Shown here: positions 53,651 through 63,910 of the stretch, piece by piece
Numbering within the stretch: the stretch's first letter is position 1
Layout: each line of letters opens with the position of its first letter
NCBI GenBank assembly: GCA_049601915.1
Contig: JBMYRB010000001.1
Location: forward strand, 248,001 to 312,000
Direction: 5' to 3'
Source of the DNA: UBA8079 sp049601915
Lineage (GTDB): Bacteria; Pseudomonadota; Alphaproteobacteria; UBA6615
Length of the DNA: 64,000 nt
Notes under the pieces: generated by a model
The model's input: the letters and a program-made list of their open reading frames with translations, nothing else
The model's database searches: none
Told to the model about the DNA's origin: nothing
Position numbers and translations under genes: made by a program

Positions 53651-54484
53651 ATGGCGCAACCCGCATACGACACGCAAAACCTCCCCTTCGTCGAAGCGTC
53701 GATGAACTATGTGGTCGACAATGGCATCAAGCCGGTCACCTATATCTCGCCCTATGGTGAATCCAACAAGCGCGACGAGACCCCCGATCACCGCACGGTG
53801 CCGGTCTATGACGCGCGCGCCGTGGCCGATGAGTTGACCCTCGACACAAACGGGTTCGAATTTCACAACCGGCCGACGGCGGCCACCGACTTCCTGGACA
53901 AGAGCCAGATCGAGTCCGTCTACAACCCCGAAGTCGAGAAGATCGTCGCCGAAGCGACGGGCGCATCACGGGTCATCGTGTTCGACCACACCCTACGGGT
54001 CGCCGATGAAAAGACGCGGACCACCAAGAAGCTGCGCGAGCCGGTGCGGGTCGTCCATAACGACTACACCGACAAATCCGGCCCCCAGCGGGTGCGCGAC
54101 CTGTTGCCGCCCGACGAGGCCAAGGCCGCACTCAAAAAACGCTATGTCTATGTGAATGTCTGGCGCTCGATCAGTGGCGCGGTCGAGGAAGCCCCGCTCG
54201 GCATCTGCGACGCACAGTCGATCGCCGAGGGGGACATGATCCTGATGGATCTGAAATATGACGACCGGGTCGGCGAGATCCACCGCGCCAAATACAATCC
54301 GGACCATCGCTGGGTGTATTTTCCGCGCATGGAACCCGACGAGCTGATCCTGCTCAAATGCTACGACACGATGACCGACCGGGCGCGCTGGACGGCACAC
54401 ACCGCCTTCGACGACCCGACGAGCCCGGCCGACGCGGCCCCGCGCCAGTCGATCGAGACCCGGACCATCGCGTTTTACGACTGA
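53651..54484 (+). CDS. CmcJ/NvfI-family non-heme iron oxygenase-like protein
   Basis: This 277-residue protein matches the CmcJ/NvfI family (named from cephamycin 7-alpha-hydroxylation and fungal novofumigatonin genes). It shows the putative iron ligands His136 and Asp138 in VVHNDYTDKSGPQR and His250 in RARWTAHTAFDDP, with YVNVWRSISGAVEEAPLG in the core. Members are thought to be iron/2-oxoglutarate dioxygenases; the substrate in bacteria without beta-lactam clusters is unknown. No other antibiotic genes are linked. The ribosome-binding site AAGGG precedes ATG by eight bases. Confidence 0.85.
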   Translation: MAQPAYDTQNLPFVEASMNYVVDNGIKPVTYISPYGESNKRDETPDHRTVPVYDARAVADELTLDTNGFEFHNRPTAATDFLDKSQIESVYNPEVEKIVAEATGASRVIVFDHTLRVADEKTRTTKKLREPVRVVHNDYTDKSGPQRVRDLLPPDEAKAALKKRYVYVNVWRSISGAVEEAPLGICDAQSIAEGDMILMDLKYDDRVGEIHRAKYNPDHRWVYFPRMEPDELILLKCYDTMTDRARWTAHTAFDDPTSPADAAPRQSIETRTIAFYD

Positions 54485-54532
54485 GACAAGAGAGAAAATT
54501 CCGAAGCTATCGAAACTGTCCAGGACCCGAGC

Positions 54533-54940
54533 ATGCCCAAGCTTTCCGGAACTTGCCTGTGCGGCAACATCAGCTTCAGCGCTGATACGGAAATCATGCG
54601 GGCGGCCAATTGCCACTGCAGCGATTGCCGAGGCGCCACGGGCGCGGCCTATACGACCCTTTTGACCGTCGCCGAAGACACCATCGATGTCACGGGCACG
54701 CCGAAGATCTACAGGCACAAGGCCGAGAGCGGCGCGGATATGGAGAAACTCTTCTGTCCCGACTGCGGCTCCCAGATGTTCGCCCGGAATGCCAATCGCC
54801 CGAACACACTAAGCATTCGCGCCGGCGTGCTCGACCAGACAGCCGAGGTCAAACCGACTTTCAACCTGTTTCTCGACAGCAAGATAGAGTCGACGCCCCT
54901 CGACCCGAACCTCGACGTCTTCGATCGCATGCCGGGGTAA
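54533..54940 (+). CDS. GFA family (glutathione-dependent formaldehyde-activating-like) zinc protein
   Basis: The 135-residue protein has the GFA/CENP-V-like zinc pattern: GTCLCGNISFSA, NCHCSDCRGATGAAY and LFCPDCGSQMF, seven cysteines that bind two zinc ions. Gfa accelerates S-hydroxymethylglutathione formation in some bacteria, but most paralogues have no proven activity. It lies 48 bases downstream of the CmcJ-like gene and near three GST genes, fitting a glutathione-linked detoxification setting. Confidence 0.9.
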   Translation: MPKLSGTCLCGNISFSADTEIMRAANCHCSDCRGATGAAYTTLLTVAEDTIDVTGTPKIYRHKAESGADMEKLFCPDCGSQMFARNANRPNTLSIRAGVLDQTAEVKPTFNLFLDSKIESTPLDPNLDVFDRMPG

Positions 54941-54966
54941 CAGTTCGGCAGCGCTTCTGCGCTTCC

Positions 54967-55093
54967 CTAATCCGCCAACGCCGAAAGATCGCCCAGCGTC
55001 GCCGTCAGCCGCGGGGCGGCGAAATCCATGAAGGCGCGGATTTTCGGCGGCACCAGACGTCCCTTCTGGTGGACCAGATGTACCAGCGCGGGC
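54967..55093 (-). CDS. LysR-family regulator, C-terminal fragment cut by assembly gap
   Basis: About 41 residues remain, ending LVHQKGRLVPPKIRAFMDFAAPRL. This is the last strand and helix of the effector-binding domain of LysR-type regulators of the DsdC/GcvA-like group, in which GR-x-x-P-K-x-R-A-F-x-D-F is characteristic. The rest of the gene is missing at the run of N. It lies convergent with the GFA gene. Whether the full gene exists in the organism cannot be decided. Confidence 0.75.
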
Positions 55094-55103
55094 NNNNNNN
55101 NNN
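55094..55103. other. Assembly gap (10 N)
   Basis: Ten unknown bases join two contigs. The left contig ends in a LysR C-terminus and the right one begins in an unrelated reading frame, so the true distance and even the adjacency are uncertain. A spurious continuous frame through the N should be ignored. Confidence 0.99.
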
Positions 55104-55182
55104 AATCCGCCAGCACCTGTCGCAGCACGAGAGTGCGCAGCTGCAGCTTGTTGATTTTCAGCGGATTGGTTCTCGACGGCAT
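55104..55182 (-). CDS. N-terminal fragment of an unrecognised small protein, cut by assembly gap
   Basis: The first 26 residues are visible (MPSRTNPLKINKLQLRTLVL, then RQVLAD) before the gap. The NPLKxNKLQLxTLxLLQ pattern reminds me of a short conserved alphaproteobacterial protein of unknown function, but with so little sequence I do not assign a family. It is not the start of a LysR protein, so it does not belong to the fragment on the other side of the gap. Confidence 0.4.
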
Positions 55183-55290
55183 GGCTTACAAAACTCCGGT
55201 TCGGGATAGTCTGGGCGCCCCTCGCGAAGGCCCAGCTAGAATGCGCCACCTGCGCATTGAACGGAACGCACAATTATTTGGCCGCCAATA

Positions 55291-56589
55291 CTAACTGACC
55301 GCGGCCGTCTCATCCTTGTCGTAGGTGCCGCGCGCCCAAAGCTGACGCCAACCCAAGCCGATTATGAGCAGCGGTATCAATCCCTCTGCCGCAACAATGC
55401 GCATGGCCGTCGAGCCACCGAACCATTCACCCATCAGGCCGATATTGGTGAACCCGACCAAACCGCTCCCGATGCAGATCACTAGAACACCGAACAGGCG
55501 GCCGCGCATCTCCGGCGGCGCCACCGTATAAATCAACGTCGACTGCATGGTCGAGAACCCCGACGCACACAGGCCGACGACGATCAACGCCAGCGCCATG
55601 GGTACCGCGTCGGTCATCCAGCCCGCGGTAAATGCGGCGAACAGATAACCGAGCATGCCGAAATAATAGAGCCGCCGGTAACTGGCGATACGCACACGCG
55701 ATGCGATGATAAGCGAACCGAGAAACGCGCCACCGCCTTCGAGCGCCGTCAGCCCGCCGATGACACTTGCCGAGACTTCCAATTCCTCACGCCCGACCAC
55801 CGGAATCATGGCGAGGAACGGAAAGCCCCAAACGTTGAAGATGATCGTAACGAGCATGATGCGCAGCACATCGCGGTCGCGAACGACATAGGCAAAACCC
55901 GCCCGGAGATCGTCGAGCGCGCGCGACGCGGGCCGCAGCGCGCCGGCGTTCACGAGTTTCGCCGACACGAATAACAGGACGCCAACACAGGCGGCATACA
56001 GCACCGCACTGAGCATGTAGGCCCCACTGGCCCCCTGCCATTGATAGATCAGACCGCCGAACAACGGGCCGAGCATACGGGTGGCATTGTTGGTGGCGGC
56101 GTCGAGGCTCATCGCCTGGGCCACGCGCGCCATGCCGGCCACATCACCGAGCATGCGCCGGCGCAGCGGCATGTCCGTGGTCCAAACAAGGCCCGAGACA
56201 AACGACGCGAAGGCAACCAGCCAATAGGAATCCTGGCCTGTGAGGAACAGCACAAACACCGTACCCGACACGAGAATCGCGCCGAACATGGTGACAACCA
56301 TAAAAATTTTTGGCGACAACCGATCTGCGAAGGTCCCGACGATAGAACCGAATGCCACCAGCGGCAGCATGCGCAGAATCACGAGCAACGCGACCAGAAA
56401 GGGCGAACCCGTCGTGTCAAACGCGTAGACGCCCGCAACCAGCATCTCGAGCCAACGGGCGATGCCACTGAAGATGCCGACCAGCCAGATACATAGAAAC
56501 TGAAAATTGGTCAGCAGATCGCGCAGACCCGCGGACGTCGTCACGATCGCCCCATCGTCATATGTGTCCTCAACGCTATGGGACCCCAT
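55291..56589 (-). CDS. MFS transporter, EntS/DHA3-like
   Basis: This 432-residue twelve-segment exporter has a motif-A variant IVGTFADRLSPKIFMVV after segment 2, SLDAATNNATRMLGPLFGGLIYQW in the segment 4-5 region and VAPPEMRGRLFGVLVICIGSG in the second half. These fit the MFS_3 (DHA3) group that includes the enterobactin exporter EntS and macrolide exporters. The substrate is unknown. About 270 bases without a gene separate it from the divergent DSD1-type enzyme gene. Confidence 0.88.
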   Translation of the reverse strand: MGSHSVEDTYDDGAIVTTSAGLRDLLTNFQFLCIWLVGIFSGIARWLEMLVAGVYAFDTTGSPFLVALLVILRMLPLVAFGSIVGTFADRLSPKIFMVVTMFGAILVSGTVFVLFLTGQDSYWLVAFASFVSGLVWTTDMPLRRRMLGDVAGMARVAQAMSLDAATNNATRMLGPLFGGLIYQWQGASGAYMLSAVLYAACVGVLLFVSAKLVNAGALRPASRALDDLRAGFAYVVRDRDVLRIMLVTIIFNVWGFPFLAMIPVVGREELEVSASVIGGLTALEGGGAFLGSLIIASRVRIASYRRLYYFGMLGYLFAAFTAGWMTDAVPMALALIVVGLCASGFSTMQSTLIYTVAPPEMRGRLFGVLVICIGSGLVGFTNIGLMGEWFGGSTAMRIVAAEGLIPLLIIGLGWRQLWARGTYDKDETAAVS

Positions 56590-56858
56590 CCATCACAAGA
56601 CAGGTCGCCAGGACCTGTAATTCGTGACTCAGCGTACGCTACCCTGGGCACCGCGCCTAGCGTGAACCCCCACAGATGCTGAAGCCCTGACGTGGACTGG
56701 TGGCATTTCAGGTTTTCTGCCAGAGTTTTTGGCATGAGAAACCCGACCGCAGCATCGGCCGGACCGACTGAGACGATCGAAAACTTTCGCCGGAACGTAA
56801 CGCAACCAAATACGGCAGCGGAGGAATACAAATTCTCACGCCGAGTAAAGGATGCACC

Positions 56859-57980
56859 ATGGATATTGAAGATCTCCCCACCCCCTCGCTGATCCTTGAT
56901 CGCGCGGTCGTTACCCGCAACACACAAGATATGGGCGCGCGTATGATCGAACACGGCGTCGCCTTGCGGCCGCACATAAAAACGGCGAAATCCGTGCCCG
57001 TGGCGAAGCTGGCGACCGCGGGACATAGCGGTGCAATCACAGTTTCGACTTTGGCGGAGGTGGCGTACTTCCTGTCGCACGGTTTTGCCGACATCACTTA
57101 TGCGGTCTGTCTTCCGCCCAACAAGGTCGCCGCGGCGGCGGCGCTGATCGCACAGGGCGCGGATTTGAAGGTGATCATCGATTCCATCGAGGCGGCGCAG
57201 GCGATCGTCGGCCATGCCGGGCCGGAACACTTCAAGGTGCTGGTGGAGATTGATTGCGGCGATAGCCGAACGGGCCTACTGCCCGATGCGCCAGACCTGC
57301 TGGATATCGCGCAAATCATTGATAGCTCACCCCAGGCTGAGTTGCTGGGGGTGCTTACTCATGGCGGGCATTCCTACGGCGAACGGGATATCGCAGGCAT
57401 CCAGCGGATCGCGCGCGAAGAACGGGAGGCGGTCGTCCATGCGGCGCAGCGACTGCGCGATGCGGGTCTGCCCTGCCCGGTCGTCAGCGCCGGGTCTACG
57501 CCCACGGCGATGCACGGCGAAAGCTATGAGGGTATTACCGAGATGCGGCCGGGTGTGTATGTGTTTTTCGACCTCGACCAGCTCTCGCGGCAAGCCTGCA
57601 AACCGAACGACCTCGCACTATCGGTGCTGGGTACGGTGATCGCCCATAACCGCCATGTCGAGCAGATCGTGACGGATACCGGCGCACTGGCCATGTCCAA
57701 GGACGTCAGCGCCACGTCCCGCTGGCCCGATGCGGGTTACGGTTTGCTCTGCGATGTTCGGACGTTGGCGCCGATAGAAGGACTGCATGTCGCCAAGGTC
57801 AGCCAGGAACACGGCATCGTACCGGTATCCGATCCGGCACAGTATGACCTGCTGCCCATTGGCGCCAAGATCCGCGTGTTGCCCAACCATGCATGCATTA
57901 CCGCTGCCGCCTATACCCATTACGAGGTGGTGGATGGCAACGAGGTCGTCGATCGCTGGGAGCGGATCAACGGCTGGTGA
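56859..57980 (+). CDS. DSD1-type PLP enzyme (D-serine dehydratase / D-threonine aldolase-like)
   Basis: The 373-residue protein has the alanine-racemase-like PLP barrel followed by the D-serine dehydratase-like domain. The PLP Lys is Lys41 in RPHIKTAK; LVEIDCGDSRTGL and VVSAGSTPTAMH hold the cofactor phosphate. The zinc site of the family is His344 and Cys346 in LPNHACITAA. Relatives cleave D-threonine, D-3-hydroxyaspartate or dehydrate D-serine. ATG 56859 is followed by DIEDLPTPSLILDR, the usual start. The next feature is a tRNA-Ser gene. Confidence 0.9.
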   Translation: MDIEDLPTPSLILDRAVVTRNTQDMGARMIEHGVALRPHIKTAKSVPVAKLATAGHSGAITVSTLAEVAYFLSHGFADITYAVCLPPNKVAAAAALIAQGADLKVIIDSIEAAQAIVGHAGPEHFKVLVEIDCGDSRTGLLPDAPDLLDIAQIIDSSPQAELLGVLTHGGHSYGERDIAGIQRIAREEREAVVHAAQRLRDAGLPCPVVSAGSTPTAMHGESYEGITEMRPGVYVFFDLDQLSRQACKPNDLALSVLGTVIAHNRHVEQIVTDTGALAMSKDVSATSRWPDAGYGLLCDVRTLAPIEGLHVAKVSQEHGIVPVSDPAQYDLLPIGAKIRVLPNHACITAAAYTHYEVVDGNEVVDRWERINGW

Positions 57981-58117
57981 GCCTGTTTACGTCGCCGGCA
58001 GCCGCATACCCACGAACTAAAAATTGGCCAGCGGATCGCGCAGGACCGCGCAGTCGCCGGAATAATGACGCGTCTGCGGTGTTCGTCTGATTGTGATGGG
58101 TGCCAATAAAAGTTGGA

Positions 58118-58207
58118 TGGCGGAGGGAGAGGGATTCGAACCCTCGAAACGGTCACCCGTTTACACGCTTTCCAAGCGTGCGCCTTCAGCCACTCGGCCA
58201 CCCCTCC
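58118..58207 (-). tRNA. tRNA-Ser (anticodon GGA)
   Basis: A class II tRNA of 90 bases on the minus strand: acceptor GGAGGGG paired with the 3' CCCTCC, D arm GCCGAGTGGC, anticodon stem ACGCT/AGCGT with loop holding GGA, long variable arm (AACGGGTGACCGTT) and T arm GAGGG-TTCGAAT-CCCTC. Discriminator G and encoded CCA. It reads UCU/UCC codons. Confidence 0.97.
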
Positions 58208-58288
58208 AAACTGGGGCACTGGATAGCCGACCCGACCCACGCTGGCAACCACCGAGCGGTTTCATAAAATTGAACAGGAGTAAGGCTT

Positions 58289-58687
58289 GTGTCCGACGAC
58301 CCGACTGCGGTTAATATTGTTCAAGAGCCTAAACAAGAAAAACGGAAACGCGGGGCCCAACGGGCCATGATAGTAGGCCGAATAATAGGCTGGATATTTC
58401 TGATCGCGGCACTAGCGGTGCTGGCGCGGGACGTGCTCGCGTCCATCGATGCCGGATCCCTGAGCCTGATCGCCGCGGGCGAGCTGTGGTTCTCGCTCCA
58501 CCAAACCAGCCTGCAAGTCGCCGAACCCGCGATCGCGCGGCATATTCCGGTGATCGGGCCGTGGCTCTGGCACCCTGTCATCTCGACATTGCTGACCTGG
58601 CCCGCCCTGTTCGTGCTCGGCGTGCCGGGGTTGTTGCTGAGCTGGCCGTTCCGAATACGGCGGCGCAAGACCGGGATGTTTACGTAG
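58289..58687 (+). CDS. Small integral membrane protein of unknown function
   Basis: This 132-residue protein has a charged N-terminus (EPKQEKRKRGAQRAM), a first hydrophobic segment (IVGRIIGWIFLIAALAVLA), a middle loop with LWFSLHQTSLQVAEPAIARH, and a second segment (LLTWPALFVLGVPGLLLSW) ending in basic residues. The two-segment topology and the GELWFxLHxxSL motif recur in alphaproteobacterial proteins of unknown role. GTG 58289 has AGGAG eight bases upstream. Confidence 0.78.
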   Translation: MSDDPTAVNIVQEPKQEKRKRGAQRAMIVGRIIGWIFLIAALAVLARDVLASIDAGSLSLIAAGELWFSLHQTSLQVAEPAIARHIPVIGPWLWHPVISTLLTWPALFVLGVPGLLLSWPFRIRRRKTGMFT

Positions 58688-58715
58688 GCGCGCCGACAAC
58701 CCGGCAACACCCCCA

Positions 58716-58799
58716 TCTTGCCCGGACTTGATCCGGGCATCTTGTCTACGAATTACGTGATGGAGTTGAGATGCGCGGATCAAGTCCGCGCATGACATG
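58716..58799. repeat. REP/BIME-like pair of palindromes
   Basis: Two palindromes lie 32 bases apart: GCCCGGACTTGATCCGGGC (58720-58738) and ATGCGCGGATCAAGTCCGCGCAT (58771-58793). Their cores, GGACTTGATCC and GGATCAAGTCC, are exact reverse complements, so the second is an inverted copy of the first, as in bacterial interspersed mosaic elements. It lies between two convergent genes, the usual place for such elements. Confidence 0.85.
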
Positions 58800-58810
58800 T
58801 TTTCGCGGGC

Positions 58811-60613
<1,803 letters not shown>

Positions 60614-60729
60614 TACGGCTCAGGCAATTAAGGGAACGAAACATGAAACAAGGTTTCTACGGTCGGTTACTCACATAGCATTAATAACGGGGATAAGTCC
60701 TGTACCCCCCTGTTTTTCGGTATTCACAC

Positions 60730-61446
60730 TCACTTTTTACCCACATATTTCTGTGGATTACTAACGCGGAAACACGCCCCCGAACCCCCCGGCGGCCCGA
60801 AACGCCAAACCCCGGGGCCTTTCTCGACTTCCGCGGCGCAGTTCGGATCGGCCGTCGCCACGAAGGCCAGGTCGCCGTCGGTCAACACGTAAGACAAAAC
60901 GACATCCTCTTCGCGCTCGGTCACGAACGACCAGCTGCCAGGCGGCGCCAACCGATTGGATAGATGGATGTTCTCGACCCATCTGTCCAGTTCGAAGTCG
61001 CGGGTACGGCCGGCAAGCGCATGATCGAAGAAGCTCGCGAGCTCACGGTAGAACCGGTTTTACTGGCGCTCATCGATCCAGCGCCGCCCGATCCGCCCGG
61101 TGATCATGGCCACCTGCCCGTCGCGGGCCGACACGGAGATCGTCAACGTATTCTGCGCGCTCCCGCCGATGGTGCTGACGGCGACATACTCGGCGCGCGC
61201 GCTGCCGGCCCACGTGACCTCCCACGAAACATCACGCCCGGCGGCATAGGCGTTCAGGCCCTCGATGGTGACGCCAAAATCTGCCCGCGGCGAAGGCCGT
61301 GGCGCCGCAGCCTCGGTGCCGTTTTTCTCCGTCGGCTTGTCCGAGAAGACTTCGAACGGCAGCTCGGCACAGGCGCTCAGTAGCAGCGCGGCAAAGGTCA
61401 GGGCCAGCAATCTGGTGGAAAGGCGCGCGTCGGAACCTGAAATCAT
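60730..61446 (-). pseudogene. Putative lipoprotein gene split by in-frame TAA
   Basis: From ATG 61446 (GAGG eight bases upstream) a 128-residue lipoprotein starts with a signal and lipobox LLLSAC, continues VTIEGLNAYAAGRDVSWEVTW and SARDGQVAMITGRIGR, and stops at TAA 61060-61062. The same frame then continues without interruption for 109 codons: NRFYRELASFFDHALAGRT, RWVENIHLSNR, ATADPNCAAEV and CFRVSNPQKYVGKK, to TGA 60730. The downstream piece has protein-like composition but no good start codon, so the simplest reading is one gene of about 238 codons carrying a CAA- or CAG-to-TAA change. A shorter functional lipoprotein from the first half alone remains possible. It sits 50 bases downstream of pheT. 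Confidence 0.6.
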
Positions 61447-61495
61447 CTCGTCCGCCTCATGAAACGATCCGACAAGGACCGCCAAACCAACCGAC

Positions 61496-63901
61496 TTACC
61501 CCCGCAGGCTTCCGCCGGTCGCCTTCTCGACGGCCGCGACGATCTTCGCCGCGATCTTGTCGATCTCGTCATCGGTGAGGGTCGCGTCGACCGGCTGCAG
61601 GGTGACCTGGATCGCGAGCGACTTCTTGCCGTCCTCGATGTTCTTGCCGTCATAGACGTCGAACAGCTCAACCCCGGAAATCAGGTCGCGCTCGGCACCG
61701 CGCGCGGCGCGGATCACGTTGCCCGCCTCGACCTCCGTATCGACCATGAAGGCGAAGTCGCGGCGGACCGGCTGCAAGGCCGAGAGATGCAATGGCGACC
61801 GGGCAGCACTCTTGTCCTTGCGCTCGGGCAGCGCATCCAGGAACAGCTCGAAGCCGATCGCAGGGCCGCGCACGTCGAGCTTGCGGATTACGCCGGGGTG
61901 AATCTCGCCGAACCATGCCAGCACATTCTTGCCCAGGCGCAACCCACCCGAACGGCCCGGGTGATACCAGGCCGGCGCATCGCGGCTGACCTGAAGGTTG
62001 GCTGTGGGTGCACCGGCGGCGTCCAGCCCGGCCAGCGCATCGGCCTTGGCGTCGAGCGCGTCGGCGGCGCGGGCCTGACCGGACCAGTGGGCCGGGTGGG
62101 CGTTGCCGTGGCGCACACCTGCGGCGACCAGGAGCTGGCCGTCCGGGCTGGCGTCACGATAGGCGGGCCCGAGTTCGAACAGGCCCAGATCGGCGAAGCC
62201 CCGGTCGGCGTTGCGGCCGGCGGCGAGCAACAGATTGCCCAGGATCGACGGCCGCATCGCATCGAGCTCGCTGGAGATCGGGTTGGCCAGCATCAGGCCG
62301 TCCATCATATCGGCGTCGTCGGCAAAGAGCTCGGCATGGGGGCGGCCCATGAAGGACCAGGTCACCGCCTCGTCGAGGCCCTGCGCGGCGAGCGCCCGGC
62401 GCACCCGGCTGGTGCGCAATTGTGCGGGCGTGATCGCGGCGGGCGGCAGCGCCGTGCCGCGGTCCAGCGAGACCGGCGCGATCTCGTCAAAGCCGTGAAT
62501 GCGGGCAATCTCCTCGACCAGGTCCGGCTCGCCATGCACGTCCGGCCTCCAGGGCGGCACGGCGGCGGTGATCACGTCGCCGTTCGTTTCGGCCTCGAAC
62601 CCCAGTCCCTCCAAGATTTCGGCCTGGCGTGCGGGGGCAATCTCCACACCACCCAGAGTCGCGACGCGATTTGTTCGCAGTTCAATATTTTTCTGCCAGG
62701 CGGGCATGGCCCCGGCGGTCACGGGCCGGCTCGTCTCGCCATCGCACATATCAAGGATCATGCGGGCGGCCACGTCGGCGCCCCAGTCGGCGGATTCCGG
62801 ATCCACGCCGCGCTCGAACCGGTAGCGGGCATCGGAGTCGATCTGCAGCTTGCGGCCCGTCGTGGCGACCGAGATCGGATCGAAAAGCGCCACCTCAAGA
62901 AACACGTCGGTGGTCTCTTCGGTGCAGCTCGTATCGAGCCCGCCCATGACGCCGGCGGCGGCCTCGGCTTTGTCGCCGTCGCCGATCACGGTCATCTCGC
63001 CGTCCAGCGTGTACTCACGCTCGACCAGCGACATGAAGGTCTCGCCGTCGCGCGCCCGGCGCATGGTCAGCGTGTCGTTGCGGAGTTTCCCGGCATCGAA
63101 GACATGCAACGGCCGGCCGAGATCGATCGACACATAGTTGGTGACGTCGACCAGTGCGGAGATCGGCCGCAGGCCGATGGCGCGCAGCCGGTCCTGCACC
63201 CATTGGGGCGACGGCCGGTTGGTGACGCCGCGGAAGTGCCGCCCCACCACATAGGAACATGCGTTGCCATCATCGGCGATGGCCCATGAGACCGGGCTGT
63301 CATAACTGCCATCGACGGGGGCAGCGCTGTCGAACGGCTTGAGGGTGCCCAGACCGGCGGCGGCCAGGTCGCGGGCGATGCCACGCACGCCGGTGCAGTC
63401 GGGCCGGTTCGGCGTCAGCTCGATGTCGATCACCGGATCGTCGAGGCCGAGAACACCCGCAAAAGGCTCGCCCAGGGGCGCATCTTCCGGCAGCTCGATA
63501 ATGCCGTCATGTTCGTCCGAAAGGCCCATCTCGCGCTCAGACACCAGCATGCCGTTGGATTCCACGCCGCGGATCTTGGTCTTCTTCAGTTCCACGTCGA
63601 TGCCCGGTACATAGGTCCCGGCCGGCGCAAACACGCCCTTCATGCCCGCGCGCGCGTTGGGCGCGCCGCACACGACCTGGACCTGCTCTTCGCCCGTATC
63701 GACGGTGCAGACTTGGAGCCGGTCGGCGTCGGGGTGGCGCTCGGCGGCGACCACATGGGCGACCGTGAAGGCCGCCAGCTTGGCGCCGTGATCATCGACC
63801 GTGTCGACCTCGAGCCCGATGTGGATCAGCGTCTCGACGATCTCGTCGACCGACGCATCGGTCTCGAGATGGTCCTTCAGCCATGACAGGGTGAACTTCA
63901 T
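61496..63901 (-). CDS. pheT: Phenylalanine--tRNA ligase subunit beta
   Basis: The 801-residue beta subunit binds tRNA-Phe and edits. It starts MKFTLSWLKDHL; the EMAP/tRNA-binding domain covers about residues 40-150 (ERHPDADRLQVCTVDTG, VCGAPNARAGMKG), then the B3/B4 editing region (ELTPNRPDCTGVRGIARDLA), B5, a catalytic-like core and the C-terminal anticodon-binding FDX-ACB domain (LQPVRRDFAFMVD to the end). It starts nine bases after pheS on the same strand. Confidence 0.98.
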   Translation of the reverse strand: MKFTLSWLKDHLETDASVDEIVETLIHIGLEVDTVDDHGAKLAAFTVAHVVAAERHPDADRLQVCTVDTGEEQVQVVCGAPNARAGMKGVFAPAGTYVPGIDVELKKTKIRGVESNGMLVSEREMGLSDEHDGIIELPEDAPLGEPFAGVLGLDDPVIDIELTPNRPDCTGVRGIARDLAAAGLGTLKPFDSAAPVDGSYDSPVSWAIADDGNACSYVVGRHFRGVTNRPSPQWVQDRLRAIGLRPISALVDVTNYVSIDLGRPLHVFDAGKLRNDTLTMRRARDGETFMSLVEREYTLDGEMTVIGDGDKAEAAAGVMGGLDTSCTEETTDVFLEVALFDPISVATTGRKLQIDSDARYRFERGVDPESADWGADVAARMILDMCDGETSRPVTAGAMPAWQKNIELRTNRVATLGGVEIAPARQAEILEGLGFEAETNGDVITAAVPPWRPDVHGEPDLVEEIARIHGFDEIAPVSLDRGTALPPAAITPAQLRTSRVRRALAAQGLDEAVTWSFMGRPHAELFADDADMMDGLMLANPISSELDAMRPSILGNLLLAAGRNADRGFADLGLFELGPAYRDASPDGQLLVAAGVRHGNAHPAHWSGQARAADALDAKADALAGLDAAGAPTANLQVSRDAPAWYHPGRSGGLRLGKNVLAWFGEIHPGVIRKLDVRGPAIGFELFLDALPERKDKSAARSPLHLSALQPVRRDFAFMVDTEVEAGNVIRAARGAERDLISGVELFDVYDGKNIEDGKKSLAIQVTLQPVDATLTDDEIDKIAAKIVAAVEKATGGSLRG

Positions 63902-63910
63902 CGCCTACCC

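Noticed and set aside
55000..55182. A continuous 71-codon minus-strand frame across the N run
   Set aside because: It is an artefact of translating unknown bases; the two sides belong to different proteins.
60750..60775. DnaA-box-like TAATCCACA near the lipoprotein end
   Set aside because: A single mismatched copy, inside a probable former coding region.
61787..63289. Long frame opposite pheT
   Set aside because: Shadow of pheT; the translation is low-complexity Gly/Arg/His-rich.
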